In this document: positions 1 to 8,570 of the stretch, piece by piece
Layout of the letters: every line of letters begins with the position of its first letter
Position numbering within the stretch: the stretch's first letter is position 1
Source: Halorarius litoreus
Lineage (GTDB): Archaea > Halobacteriota > Halobacteria > Halobacteriales > Haloarculaceae
Length of the DNA: 64,000 bases
Reading direction: 5' to 3'
NCBI RefSeq assembly: GCF_024362405.1
Contig: NZ_CP101454.1
Coordinates: 744,001-808,000 of the forward strand
Notes under the pieces: generated by a model
The model's input: the letters and a program-made list of their open reading frames with translations, nothing else
Told to the model about the DNA's origin: nothing
Databases searched by the model: none
Program-made: the position numbers and the translations under genes

Positions 1-369
1 CGTCTCCTGATAGCGCTTGAGATAGCCCGGGCGGAACACGTCGTCGATGATACCACGAAACTCCGTGTGCTTCGGCGGGTCGACGCTCGCCAGTGTGTCT
101 GTCGTCTCCGTCTTTTCGTTGGCGTTGAGCAGCATGTCGATGGTGTTCGTCGCTCCGCTTTCGGAGGAGAACACGCTGTAATCCGAGATTACGCGCTCGA
201 CGTCGTCGTATCGGAACACGTCCCAGACACTCCGCTCCTCGTCGAACCGAACCGGGGCACGCTCCCGCATCTGGTCGTACCACGGATACGGGTTCAACTG
301 TCCGTCGTCGTCGGCCACCTCGTCTGGGATTTCGAATGCACCACGCTGGCCTGGCTTCGAGGTATCCAT
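1..369 (-). CDS. Cytochrome P450, N-terminal fragment (runs off the left edge)
   Basis: Heme monooxygenase, expected to hydroxylate a hydrophobic substrate with electrons from a ferredoxin. Only 123 codons are in the window, so the ExxR and heme-cysteine motifs lie outside. Visible are the N-terminal LNPYPWYDQMRERAPVRFD block (residues 25-43) and the C-helix motif SVDPPKHTEFR (95-105), both typical of soluble bacterial-type P450s and matched by the two complete P450s at 13.6 and 16.2 kb. The ATG at 369 was chosen because a TATA-like box lies about 26 nt upstream, giving a leaderless message. It is divergent from the transporter genes on the other strand. Family assignment is secure; the substrate is unknown. 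Confidence 0.85.
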   Translation of the reverse strand, partial: MDTSKPGQRGAFEIPDEVADDDGQLNPYPWYDQMRERAPVRFDEERSVWDVFRYDDVERVISDYSVFSSESGATNTIDMLLNANEKTETTDTLASVDPPKHTEFRGIIDDVFRPGYLKRYQET

Positions 370-390
370 AGCGTGATATTTGCAACTGTC

Positions 391-399
391 GATAAAATG
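391..399 (-). promoter_or_regulatory. TATA-like box of the partial P450
   Basis: Reads CATTTTATC on the minus strand. Its centre is about 26 nt from the ATG at 369, the distance expected from box to transcription start, so the transcript would be leaderless. No Shine-Dalgarno sequence is present. Position and sequence are seen; promoter activity is inferred. Confidence 0.5.
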
Positions 400-523
400 C
401 TTTGCTACTATCACACATGTCACATATCACCACGACAACGGCGGCTGTGGTCTAGGTACGTGCCGGGACACGGAAACGGCGGAGGAAACACTATACGTTG
501 GAGGTGGCATGGTATCTAGCGAC

Positions 524-1405
524 ATGGTCGATATCAGCGTCACGCTACAAGTACTGGTGAACGGGATCCTCGTGGGGTTGTTGTTGGCGTTAGCCGCAGT
601 CGGCCTCTCGCTCGTCTTCGGTGTAATGCGAATCGTCAACGTTGCACATGGGGAGTTCATCATGCTCGCGGCGTATGCGACCTTTTGGCTCTACACGTGG
701 TCCGGAATCAACCCCCTCCTGACGTTCGTGCCCATCGTGGCGCTGATGGGAGTCCTGGGGTATCTGATGTATCAGGGACTGTTCACCAAGATCATGGACC
801 GGGAGACGCTGGAGAACGACTCGCTGTTGATTACCTTCGGTGTGAGCATCATTTTGATCAACCTCGCACGCCTCGCGTGGGAGCCGAACAGACGCAGCTA
901 CGAGTTTCTCGTCGGGAGTTTCGAGGTTCTCGGGCTCCGGTTCGGCAAGGCGCTGCTGCTAGCCGGTGGGTTTGCAATCGCGCTCTACGTCGGGGTCTAT
1001 CTGATACTGAGTAGAACGCAGCTGGGGCGGGCGATTCGGGCGACTGCACAGAACCGGAAGCAGGCGAATCGCGTCGGCATCGACGTCAGGAGTATCGACG
1101 CGAAGACGTTCGTGCTCGCGAGTATGCTGGCTGCAAGCAGTGGCGTTCTCCTCTCGATGTTCCGGTCGATTACCCCGAACATGGGGTTCGAGTTCGTCCT
1201 GGACTCGTTCGTCGTGATGATTCTCGGCGGGCTCGGCAGTTTCTTCGGGGCCTTCGTGGGGGCACTCCTGTACAGTAGCGTCGACCACCTCGGCGGCCAT
1301 CTGTTCGACATCACGACGGGGAACATCCTCTCTCTCAGTATGGTGTTTCTCGTCCTCTTGCTCTCACCAAGTGGCCTGTTCGGGAGCCCGGGGAGGCGGG
1401 AGTGA
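524..1405 (+). CDS. livH: Branched-chain-amino-acid-type ABC transporter permease (LivH family), first system
   Basis: Integral membrane permease of a HAAT (Liv/Urt-like) importer, about 293 residues, which is the usual length. Hydrophobic helices fill most of the protein, and the family core GLSLVFGVMRIVNVAHGEF occurs near the N-terminus. A TATA-like ACTATACG at 489-496 places a transcript start near 519, which favours the ATG at 524. An in-frame ATG at 509, only a few bases after a GGAGGTG, is the alternative. The stop overlaps the livM start by one base, so the two are cotranscribed. The cargo is probably a carboxylic or amino acid, or an aromatic acid given the catabolic neighbourhood. 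Confidence 0.9.
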   Translation: MVDISVTLQVLVNGILVGLLLALAAVGLSLVFGVMRIVNVAHGEFIMLAAYATFWLYTWSGINPLLTFVPIVALMGVLGYLMYQGLFTKIMDRETLENDSLLITFGVSIILINLARLAWEPNRRSYEFLVGSFEVLGLRFGKALLLAGGFAIALYVGVYLILSRTQLGRAIRATAQNRKQANRVGIDVRSIDAKTFVLASMLAASSGVLLSMFRSITPNMGFEFVLDSFVVMILGGLGSFFGAFVGALLYSSVDHLGGHLFDITTGNILSLSMVFLVLLLSPSGLFGSPGRRE

Positions 1406-2385
1406 TGGGCGTGCGATCGCTCTTCGAGCCGATTCCCGAACGAAACCCGTTCAGCAGACGTCGTCTCGCGCTCGGGGTCGTACTCGTACTCGTGGGGCTG
1501 GTGATTCCGATACGCAGCAGCAACTATCTGATAACGGTGTTCTCGATCGCCTATTTCTACGTCGTTCTCTCGGAGTCCTGGAACCTCATCAGCGGCTATA
1601 CGGGCTATCTCTCCTTCGGGCACAGCATCTTCATCGGTATCGGTGCGTTCACGACGTTCATCCTCTTCGACGGGTACGGCATCCACTGGATACTCGCGCT
1701 GCTCGCTGCCGGAGTCCTCGCCGCGGCCTTCGCTGTCCTGGTGGGAATCCCATCACTACGAATCAAGGGGGTCTACTTCGCGATCGCGATGCTCGTTCTC
1801 AACGAAGTCGTGAAACTCATCGCTGAAGGCCCCCTGAGATTCCTGACCAACGGCACCCACGGACTGACTGTCTTCTCCGGGCCGAGCGTTACGACCACCT
1901 ACTACGCCTTCGGGGTCCTCGCACTCGTGACCGTCCTAGTGTCGACCTTCATCGTCAACAGCAAGATCGGACTGCACATGCGCGCCATCCGCGAGCGGGA
2001 GCGTGTGGCGGAGTCGATGGGCATCCACACGACCAGAACGAAACTGTTTGCCTTCGCCGTCAGCGCGTTCTTCCCGGCGATCGCTGGTGGCCTCTACGGG
2101 TTCACCATCTCGTACATCGACCCGAGCGTCGTCTTCGACCTGCGCTTTACTCTCGAGATGACCGTGATGACCATCATCGGTGGCATCGGCACGATCGCCG
2201 GGCCGCTCGTCGGGGCGTTCGTCTTCGGACTGCTCTCGGAGGTGCTGGTACTCAACGCCCCCGAAGTGTTCCAGGTCGCACTCGGGACGTTCCTCATCAT
2301 CGTCGTCCTGTTCAGTCCGGGCGGGCTCTACGAGGTCACGAGCTCCCCACGCGTCCAGCGACTCATCGACCGGTTCAGGACCTGA
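1405..2385 (+). CDS. livM: Branched-chain-amino-acid-type ABC transporter permease (LivM family), first system
   Basis: Second membrane permease of the first HAAT importer, 326 residues. It shows the LivM-type block SWNLISGYTGYLSFGHSIFI near residue 60 and several long hydrophobic segments. The ATG at 1405 overlaps the livH TGA (TGATG), which implies translational coupling; GTG at 1402 is a weaker alternative. Downstream, after 89 bases, it faces livF on the opposite strand. The permease half-operon and the ATPase/binding-protein half-operon are therefore convergent, unlike the usual single livKHMGF operon. Confidence 0.9.
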   Translation: MGVRSLFEPIPERNPFSRRRLALGVVLVLVGLVIPIRSSNYLITVFSIAYFYVVLSESWNLISGYTGYLSFGHSIFIGIGAFTTFILFDGYGIHWILALLAAGVLAAAFAVLVGIPSLRIKGVYFAIAMLVLNEVVKLIAEGPLRFLTNGTHGLTVFSGPSVTTTYYAFGVLALVTVLVSTFIVNSKIGLHMRAIRERERVAESMGIHTTRTKLFAFAVSAFFPAIAGGLYGFTISYIDPSVVFDLRFTLEMTVMTIIGGIGTIAGPLVGAFVFGLLSEVLVLNAPEVFQVALGTFLIIVVLFSPGGLYEVTSSPRVQRLIDRFRT

Positions 2386-2474
2386 CAGCGACGCGAGGTA
2401 GCAGTACGGACGAGTGGGGAACGGTGGGATGATCGACCACGACGAACGGTCGAATCGGTCGACGAGGACAACAC

Positions 2475-3209
2475 CTACCCACCGAGATACAGCTCCCGGA
2501 TTCGGGGGTTTTCGAGCAGCGCCTCGGCGTCGTCTTCGAGTTCGATTTCTCCGAGCGCGAGGACGTAGCCACGGTCGGAAATCGAGAGCGCCTGACGGGC
2601 GTTCTGCTCGATCATCAGGAACGAGGCACCGTTTCGGTTGAGCTCCTCGATCTTGTCGAAGATGTCGGACTGAACTGCCGGTGCGAGCCCCGCCGAGGGT
2701 TCGTCGAGTAAGAGTAAGTCGGGGTCGACCATCAGACCCATGCCCATCTCAAGCATCTGCTGTTCACCGCCACTCAGCATCTTCGCCTCGACTTTCAGGC
2801 GTTCCTGCAGTTGCGGAAAATGGGTGAGCACTCGGTCGATTGCGTCGTCTAACTCGGATTGCTGGAGTGTGTAGCCACCCATGAGTAGGTTCTCACGAAC
2901 CGTCATGTCCGGAAAGACGTTCCGCCCTTGTGCCTGATAGAGCAGCCCCAACTCCAGCAGTTCGTGGGTCTCCCGTCCCGTTATATCTTCGCCACGGTAG
3001 TAGAACTGGCCAGCACGAGGAGCGAGCGTCCCACCGATCGTCTTCAGGAGCGTGCTTTTTCCAGCGCCGTTGGGGCCGATGATCGTCACGATCTCGGTTT
3101 CCTCGACCGCCAGACTGACGCCTTTGATGATGTCCTGTGCGTTTCCGTAGCCAGCACGAATATCCTCGAGCCGAAGAATCGTCTCGGTCGTCGTCCGTTG
3201 GGCAGTCAT
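2475..3209 (-). CDS. livF: ABC transporter ATP-binding protein (LivF family), first system
   Basis: Cytoplasmic ATPase of the first HAAT importer, 244 residues. Walker A GPNGAGKS is at 45-52, the signature LSGGEQQ at 145-151 and Walker B LLLLDEP at 165-171. The switch position has Gln (IEQN), as is normal for LivF. Its start overlaps the stop of livG by four bases (ATGA), so the order of transcription is binding protein, livG, livF. It pairs with LivG to power the LivHM pore encoded convergently to the left. Confidence 0.92.
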   Translation of the reverse strand: MTAQRTTTETILRLEDIRAGYGNAQDIIKGVSLAVEETEIVTIIGPNGAGKSTLLKTIGGTLAPRAGQFYYRGEDITGRETHELLELGLLYQAQGRNVFPDMTVRENLLMGGYTLQQSELDDAIDRVLTHFPQLQERLKVEAKMLSGGEQQMLEMGMGLMVDPDLLLLDEPSAGLAPAVQSDIFDKIEELNRNGASFLMIEQNARQALSISDRGYVLALGEIELEDDAEALLENPRIRELYLGG

Positions 3210-3916
3210 GCCGACTCACCGAGATACGACTCGAGGACGATTTCGTCGTTTCTGACTTCCTCCGGCGTCCCTTCGGCGATGAGCCGCCCGTCGCTCAGCG
3301 CGAAGACGTAGTCGGTGAACTCCATGATGGCGTTGATGTCGTGTTCGATCATCACGAACGTGACCCCGTCCTCGTGCATGTCGTCGAGGTCGGACAGAAT
3401 CGTGCGCTGTAAGGTGGGATTGACACCTGCCAGCACTTCGTCCAGCAGGACGAACTCCGGCTGTGTCATGAGTGTTCGAATGAGCCCGATTACTTTCGTC
3501 TGGCCGCCGCTCAGGTCGCCCGCGGGCAGATCTCGAACGTGCAGCATCTCGAACTGTTCGAGGAGCGTCTCACCGTACTCGAGGCCGTCGTGAAGTGATC
3601 CCGACCACACTGCGAGGAGGTTTTCGATGACGGTCATGTCGTCGAAGACTTCCCCCTCCTGGAACGTTTTGGCAAGTCCTCGTTCGGTGATTACATGCGG
3701 TGGCTCGTTCGTAATCGGTGTGCCATCGTAGATGATTTCTCCTTCGTTGGGACGTTGGACACCCGAGATGAGGTCGAACAGCGTTGTCTTGCCCGCTCCG
3801 TTCGGACCGATGAGTCCGTACTTTTTCGTGGTGCCGAACTCTATGTCTATCGAATCGACGGCAGTCAGTGCTCCGTACCGTTTTGTCACCCCTTCGACCG
3901 AAAGTTTTGCAGACAT
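3206..3916 (-). CDS. livG: ABC transporter ATP-binding protein (LivG family), first system
   Basis: Partner ATPase of LivF, 236 residues. Walker A GPNGAGKTT is at 37-45, the signature LSGGQ at 135-139, Walker B FVLLDE at 155-160 and the switch His in MIEHD near 192. Two details differ from the common LivG pattern. The residue after the catalytic Glu is Val (DEVLAG instead of DEPxAG), and the signature is followed by TKVIGLIRTLM instead of a QRRLEIARAL-like run. The gene starts 57 bases after the binding-protein stop and overlaps livF. Family assignment is clear. Confidence 0.9.
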   Translation of the reverse strand: MSAKLSVEGVTKRYGALTAVDSIDIEFGTTKKYGLIGPNGAGKTTLFDLISGVQRPNEGEIIYDGTPITNEPPHVITERGLAKTFQEGEVFDDMTVIENLLAVWSGSLHDGLEYGETLLEQFEMLHVRDLPAGDLSGGQTKVIGLIRTLMTQPEFVLLDEVLAGVNPTLQRTILSDLDDMHEDGVTFVMIEHDINAIMEFTDYVFALSDGRLIAEGTPEEVRNDEIVLESYLGESA

Positions 3917-3973
3917 AGCTTAGCACTGAGAGACAGCCGATAGTCTGCACCGATCCCTGTAGCTCACAGGGAA

Positions 3974-5227
3974 TCAGACACCCCAATTCGGTTTCGGCCA
4001 GATGATTTCATCGGTCGTCGCCTTCGCTTCGGGTTGCAGGATCTCCTTTTTCCCGCCTTGCCACTGGGTTGTTAGCCAGTCGTAGCCGACCTGCCGGCGC
4101 TGGTCGTTGACCTCGAAGGTCCCCGTCAGGGTCCCTTCTATGGCGTTGTTCGCCAGATAATCACGGACGGCACCTTTCTCGGCCGAGCCGGCCCCTTCGA
4201 CTGCCATCTGGTACGCCTGTGCACTCGAGTAGCCGAGGGCGAAGTGGAACGTCGGTTGCATCGCGAACTCGCTCACGTAGGCGTCGATGAGGCTCGTCGC
4301 CTGTTCCGTCTCGAGGTCGGTACTCCACGGCGAGTGACCGAAGATTCCGTTGATGTTTCCGCCGATCGTATCTTGCAGCGTTTCGCCACCGGTCGTGACG
4401 CCCGTGATGTGGTCAGGGTCGACGTCCTGGTTGATCAGTTCGCGAAGTGCCGCGAGGGTCGTCCCACCATAGGTGATCAGGTAGATGGAATCGGGGTCGT
4501 ACCCAGCCATCTCGCTGACCTGTGTCGAGAGGTCTTCGGCACCGAACTGGTTCGTCCACGTCCGGTGCTCGATACCTTTCGCGTCGAGTTCCTCTTTCGC
4601 CCCCTCTGCTTCGAGTTCGTGGACTGCGACGTCCGTTCGGAGGATGGCAACCTTGCTCGCGCCCTTCTCGGCGAGTAGGTCCGCGTCCGGCCCCCAGCTC
4701 GTGCCGGCCATGGGATAGCCCATGAACGACCAGTCGTTGTCCGACGAGAAGATCGAGGGGCTACTGGCCATCGGGGCGATCATCGGGACGCCGAACTCCT
4801 CGACGACCCCCATCACGGCGGCGGTCACGCCGGAGGAATACGGGCCGAGAATCGCGTCTGCATCCTCCTGTTCGATTACACGCTGGACGGCCTTGACTGC
4901 GTTCTCGGTCTTGCTCTGGTCGTCCTGCATCTCGAGCCGAACCGGGCGTCCATCGATGCCCCCGTTTTCGTTGACCTGCTTCTCCCACAGGCGATAGGCG
5001 TTTCCGACGTGGATGGCGTTCGTCGAGAAGCTCCCGCTGAGAGACATCGATGCACCGACGACGATTTCGTCACCCGTATCTTGATTCGCCCCGCCGCCGC
5101 CACCGCCGCTATCACCACCGTCGCCGCCGTCGCCACCATCGCCACCGCCGTTCTGGCTCGTGCACCCCGCAACGGCTAATGTGCTGATTCCCGCTACACC
5201 TTTGATATAGTCTCGTCTGTCAACCAT
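3974..5227 (-). CDS. Substrate-binding lipoprotein of the first HAAT ABC importer
   Basis: Periplasmic-binding-protein type I (Leu/Ile/Val-binding family) of 417 residues, anchored outside the membrane. The N-terminus MVDRRDYIKG, followed by a hydrophobic stretch ending AVAGC (Cys22), is a Tat signal with a lipobox. A Gly/Asp-rich linker follows, then the binding fold beginning EIVVGASMSLSGSF. The ATG at 5227 was chosen over upstream codons because it gives a proper Tat signal and has GAGGTGG just upstream. A TATA-like GTATAAC lies at 5267-5274 with a CTAG element 13 nt further out. It is first in an operon with livG and livF. The ligand is unknown. Confidence 0.93.
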   Translation of the reverse strand: MVDRRDYIKGVAGISTLAVAGCTSQNGGGDGGDGGDGGDSGGGGGGANQDTGDEIVVGASMSLSGSFSTNAIHVGNAYRLWEKQVNENGGIDGRPVRLEMQDDQSKTENAVKAVQRVIEQEDADAILGPYSSGVTAAVMGVVEEFGVPMIAPMASSPSIFSSDNDWSFMGYPMAGTSWGPDADLLAEKGASKVAILRTDVAVHELEAEGAKEELDAKGIEHRTWTNQFGAEDLSTQVSEMAGYDPDSIYLITYGGTTLAALRELINQDVDPDHITGVTTGGETLQDTIGGNINGIFGHSPWSTDLETEQATSLIDAYVSEFAMQPTFHFALGYSSAQAYQMAVEGAGSAEKGAVRDYLANNAIEGTLTGTFEVNDQRRQVGYDWLTTQWQGGKKEILQPEAKATTDEIIWPKPNWGV

Positions 5228-5265
5228 TGGCAACCACCTCTGGCACAAAAAAATGTGTTAACAAC

Positions 5266-5292
5266 TGTTATACTTTCGGGTCAATCTAGGCC
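5266..5292 (-). promoter_or_regulatory. Promoter of the first binding-protein operon with a CTAG upstream element
   Basis: On the minus strand this reads CCTAGATTGAC, then seven bases, then TATAAC. The CTAG core is at 5286-5289 and the TATA element at 5267-5272, with 13 bases between them. The 11-base string GTCAATCTAGG (5280-5290) recurs exactly at 19960-19970 in front of the acyl-CoA synthetase promoter. Similar CTAG-to-TATA spacing occurs at 36.25 kb and 51.0 kb. An activator site is inferred from this recurrence. Confidence 0.45.
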
Positions 5293-5427
5293 GCAGTAGG
5301 TCTGAAAAGCCAGTTGTCGACACACCTCATTAGAATACCATCTGCACTATCGACCGAGCTACCTGCTGCCGCTGGCCACAGATGGCCAGGACAATACCTT
5401 TGGACAATGGCGTGCTCTGTTCGCTGA

Positions 5428-5841
5428 ATGCCGTACGAGAGCACCTGGACCATCTACGCGGGCGACACCGACTACTCGGGGCGCATCTACACGCCCGTCG
5501 TCATCGATTACGTCATCCGGACGCTGGCCGACTTTCGGACCAGCGTCGGCTTTCCGGACCGCCGGTTCGAGACCGGGCCGGTCGTCCCACCGGCGCGCCA
5601 CATCGACATCGAGTATCTCGGTGCGATTCGCGTCGACGACGAGCTGACCATCGCGCTGACGCCGACGGTCGGGTCGACCTCGGTCACGCACGCCTTCACG
5701 GGGACCGTGGACGGGACGGTCGTCGTCGACGGCGAACTCACGGTCGTCTTCATCGACACGGAGACCGAGGAGCCCGTCCCGGTGCCCGAGGACCTCGTCC
5801 CGGCGCTGCGGTCGATAGCGGCTGACGCTCCCGAAACGTGA
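5428..5841 (+). CDS. 4-hydroxybenzoyl-CoA thioesterase-family (hot-dog) acyl-CoA thioesterase
   Basis: Single hot-dog domain protein of 137 residues, expected to hydrolyse an acyl- or aroyl-CoA. The family motif AGDTDYSGRIYTPVVIDYV (about residues 11-29) carries the catalytic-type Asp of YbgC/4HBT enzymes, usually written DxxxxGHVxxxxY. A stop codon immediately precedes the ATG in the same frame, which fixes the start. An ACAATACC box about 30 nt upstream suggests a leaderless transcript. It lies alone between the divergent binding-protein operon and the converging LLM gene. It may release free acid from CoA intermediates of the surrounding pathway; the exact substrate is unknown. Confidence 0.8.
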   Translation: MPYESTWTIYAGDTDYSGRIYTPVVIDYVIRTLADFRTSVGFPDRRFETGPVVPPARHIDIEYLGAIRVDDELTIALTPTVGSTSVTHAFTGTVDGTVVVDGELTVVFIDTETEEPVPVPEDLVPALRSIAADAPET

Positions 5842-5880
5842 GGGAGATCGCCGCCGGCGGGACGGTTCCTCCGGCGGTCC

Positions 5881-6909
5881 TCAGGTGATCTCCGGGATGA
5901 CCTCCTGCCCGAACAGTTCGATGGAGTACTTGAAGTCCTCGTAGTCGAGGCTCGGGAACGCGGCCTGATAGATGAAGTGGATGTCGTCGCCGAAGATGTC
6001 CTTGTACTCCTCGATCTTCGCGACCATCTCGTCCGGGTCCGAGTAGAACATCGCGTTGGCGTCGTACGCGTCGTGCAGCGCACGGGGGTCGTCGATCTGG
6101 CCCGCCTCGTAGTACCAGTCGCCGTACTGGTCTTTGAACTGTTTCCAGTGTTTCCCGACGACCTCCTCGGGGTCTTTCTCGTCGTGGAGGAACGCGCAGT
6201 TCCAGACCACGAGCTCCTGGTCGTCCCGTGCTTTCCCCGCGTCGTCGACGGCGTTCCAGTAGACGTCGACGCAGTTCTGTGCCATCTCCAGGCCGGTCAG
6301 TGCCCCGACCGAGTAGCCGTCCCCGATACGGGCGGCGCGTTCGACGGCGGGTTCGGCGAAGCCACCCAGTACGATGTCCGGGCCGCCCTCCTGTACGGGC
6401 TTGGGCGTGACATCGATCCCGTCGAACTCCCACGCCTCGTCGAGCCGCTCGTGGCCCTCGTGGACCAGCGGCTCGTCGCGCCACGCCTTCCGGAGAATCT
6501 TCACCAGATGGTGGAGCCTGAGCGGCCGCTCCTCGAGTGGCACGCCCATCACCTCGAACTCCTCGACCCGATAGCCGTTGGCGACCCCGAACGTCAGGCG
6601 GCCGTCGGCGATGTTGTCGACGACCGCGAGATCCTCGGCGAGCCGGACGGGCTGTTTGTACATCGGCCCAAGCGCGACGTTACTGCCGAGCTGGATGTCC
6701 TCCGTCACGGCAGCGAGCGCCGCCAGCGTGCTGGTGACGGAGGGGTTGTACCCGCCCTCCGTGAAGTGGTGTTCCGAGACCCAGACCGAGTCGAAGTTGT
6801 TTCCTTCTGCGACCTGCGCCAGGTCGAGCACCTCGCCGTACAGTTCGCTGTGTGGTCGGTCGTCGTCCGGATGCCGGTCGGCGGTAAACGTCCCGAGTCC
6901 TACGTCCAT
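5881..6909 (-). CDS. Luciferase-like monooxygenase (LLM) family flavin/F420-dependent enzyme
   Basis: TIM-barrel oxidoreductase of 342 residues from the bacterial luciferase superfamily, which uses FMNH2 or reduced F420. Seen: N-terminal VGLGTFTADRHP, the family motif VWVSEHHFTEGGYNPS near residue 50, and GRLTFGVANGYRVEEFEVMG in the middle. The ATG at 6909 begins the barrel strand; upstream in-frame codons give a non-homologous tail. A TATA-like ATATCTATTTG at about 6944-6954 supports this start. It is divergent from the EthD-like gene. In bacterial catabolic clusters such enzymes oxygenate or dehydrogenate ring or ketone substrates; here the substrate is unknown. Confidence 0.85.
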   Translation of the reverse strand: MDVGLGTFTADRHPDDDRPHSELYGEVLDLAQVAEGNNFDSVWVSEHHFTEGGYNPSVTSTLAALAAVTEDIQLGSNVALGPMYKQPVRLAEDLAVVDNIADGRLTFGVANGYRVEEFEVMGVPLEERPLRLHHLVKILRKAWRDEPLVHEGHERLDEAWEFDGIDVTPKPVQEGGPDIVLGGFAEPAVERAARIGDGYSVGALTGLEMAQNCVDVYWNAVDDAGKARDDQELVVWNCAFLHDEKDPEEVVGKHWKQFKDQYGDWYYEAGQIDDPRALHDAYDANAMFYSDPDEMVAKIEEYKDIFGDDIHFIYQAAFPSLDYEDFKYSIELFGQEVIPEIT

Positions 6910-7014
6910 AGTATGTCCCCGCCGAGTGCAGAACGTGCTGATACAAATAGATATGTGCAGGTAACACATACCACACATTTAATATGCGGACTGTCGATAC
7001 GTCGACTGGTCACG

Positions 7015-7329
7015 ATGAAAATCGTATATCTGGCGAAGGCCGCCGAGGGGATGTCTCACGAGGAGTGTCTGGAGTACTGGAAGACCGAGCACGCCGAGAT
7101 CGTCAGGGAGCTCCCAGGCTTGCAGAAGTACACGCTCGGTGAGCCGCTCCAGCCGGAGGAGACGGAGTGGGACGGCGTCGCGGAGCTGTACTTCGACTCG
7201 CCGCAGGCAATGCAGGAGGCGTTCGAGTCGGAGGCCGGCCAGCGCATGCTGGAAGACGGGCCGAAGTTCACGATGGAGGAGCCGCAGATTAACGTCCCCT
7301 GCGAGGAGGTCGTCCTCCACGAGGAGTAG
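7015..7329 (+). CDS. EthD-domain (dimeric alpha-beta barrel) protein
   Basis: Small protein of 104 residues with the EthD/dimeric ferredoxin-like fold. The motif KAAEGMSHEECLEYWKTEH near residues 7-25 and LPGLQKYTLGEPL after it match the EthD family. That family is needed for P450-dependent ether degradation in bacteria and is common beside oxygenases and polyketide cyclases. The ATG at 7015 follows a TATA-like TTTAATA (6979-6985) by about 30 nt. It is divergently arranged with the LLM enzyme and upstream of a lipoate-ligase homologue. Its precise role is unknown; an auxiliary role for a neighbouring oxygenase is an inference. Confidence 0.8.
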   Translation: MKIVYLAKAAEGMSHEECLEYWKTEHAEIVRELPGLQKYTLGEPLQPEETEWDGVAELYFDSPQAMQEAFESEAGQRMLEDGPKFTMEEPQINVPCEEVVLHEE

Positions 7330-7407
7330 TGCGTCTCGGGGGCGTGAACGCACCGCGGTGGCAGCGCACGAAGGTTTAATGACGACTCGCGAAAGTGTCT
7401 ACTCGGT

Positions 7408-8568
7408 ATGGTACGACGTATCGATGTGAGCGGGGAGACCGTCGGGTACTGGGCCGCGATGGACGAGTTGATGGCCAAACAGATGTACGACGGCACGTTC
7501 GAGCCCACCGTCGTCGTGATGCACTGGGACGAGGAGACGCCGTGTCTCGACCTCGGGACCTACGAGGACGCGGCCCGCCTCGACGTCGACCTCGTCCGCG
7601 AGGAGGGGTTCGCGGTGGGGCGTCGGTACGCGTTCGCAGGGGGGACGGCCGTCCACACGCCTGACTTCCCGAACTACATGCTCTACTACCGTGCGGAGGA
7701 CACCGACATCGTCACCGAGGCGGACCGGAGCGGCTACGCCAACGTCGCGGCACTGGAGACGTTCGGACTCGAAGCGGAGTACGACTCCATCGGCGACGTG
7801 GAGATCGTCAAAGACGACCTGACGGTGAAGGTCATGGCCGGGGCGGCCGCGACGTACCACCACTCGGACCTCTGGGTGTCGACGGACTCGGTCATCTGGG
7901 ACTTCCCCCCGGAAGGACGAATCCTCGACGACGCCGTCAGCGTCCCCCCGGAGAAGTTCGAGGACAAGGACACCGACACGCTCACCGGCCGGATGCAGCC
8001 GCTCTCCGAGGTGCTCGAGGAACTCGGGGTCGAGACGACCCGGGAGGCCATCATCGACGAACTGGTCGCACAGAACGTCGCGGCGACCATCGGCGAGGAC
8101 GCCGAAATCACGCAGGAGGAGTGGTCCACCGAAGAGGAGACGTTCATCGAGACGCTCGCGCCCTACTTCGAGTCGGACACCTGGATCAACCGGGTCTCCT
8201 CGACGCGGATGTGTCACAACGTCGACCCCGAGTTCGGGTTCGGCGAGGCGGCGTACAAGGCACGGAAGCTCATCAACATCAGCCTCGTCCGGGACGACGA
8301 CGGCCTGATTCACGACATCACCATCTCCGGCGACATGTACGTCCGGCCCCAGCCGACCGCGACCGGGTCGGGCATCCTCTCGACGCTAGAGTACGAACTG
8401 ACGGGGCTCGACCCGACCGACGAGGACGCGCTCGTGACGACCATCGCCGACGTCTTCGACCGACCGAACCACGAAGCGCCGGGTATCGACCCTGAACACG
8501 TCGCCGACCCCATCGTCCGGGCCGCGGAGAACACCGTCCCGGTTCGTGAGCACCTGGCGGGGCGCTGA
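7408..8568 (+). CDS. lplA: Lipoate-protein ligase A homologue (catalytic plus C-terminal domains)
   Basis: 386-residue member of the biotin/lipoate ligase family. The substrate-binding block GRRYAFAGGTAVH (71-83) corresponds to the RRxSGGGAVxHD motif of LplA. Lys141 in LTVKVMAGAA fits the catalytic Lys of the KKVSGxA motif. The region ARKLINISLVRDDDGLIHD matches the LplA C-terminal accessory domain. A TATA-like GGTTTAATG at 7373-7381 implies a near-leaderless start. It is expected to attach lipoate to E2/GcvH-type domains; the island encodes such an E2 at 24.6 kb. The binding motif departs from the textbook sequence, so a different acyl acceptor or donor cannot be excluded. A second homologue lies at 34-35 kb. 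Confidence 0.75.
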   Translation: MVRRIDVSGETVGYWAAMDELMAKQMYDGTFEPTVVVMHWDEETPCLDLGTYEDAARLDVDLVREEGFAVGRRYAFAGGTAVHTPDFPNYMLYYRAEDTDIVTEADRSGYANVAALETFGLEAEYDSIGDVEIVKDDLTVKVMAGAAATYHHSDLWVSTDSVIWDFPPEGRILDDAVSVPPEKFEDKDTDTLTGRMQPLSEVLEELGVETTREAIIDELVAQNVAATIGEDAEITQEEWSTEEETFIETLAPYFESDTWINRVSSTRMCHNVDPEFGFGEAAYKARKLINISLVRDDDGLIHDITISGDMYVRPQPTATGSGILSTLEYELTGLDPTDEDALVTTIADVFDRPNHEAPGIDPEHVADPIVRAAENTVPVREHLAGR

Positions 8569-8570
8569 GT

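Noticed and set aside
997-1686. Long minus-strand open frame across livH and livM
   Set aside because: Arg/Glu-rich composition of a shadow frame in GC-rich DNA; the plus-strand frames encode clear permeases.
5246-5252. Run of seven T on the minus strand as a terminator
   Set aside because: It lies in the leader of the binding-protein operon, between its promoter and start codon, not after a gene.
5977-7014. Plus-strand open frame leading into the EthD gene
   Set aside because: It is the complement of the LLM coding region; the EthD family begins at 7015 with its own promoter.
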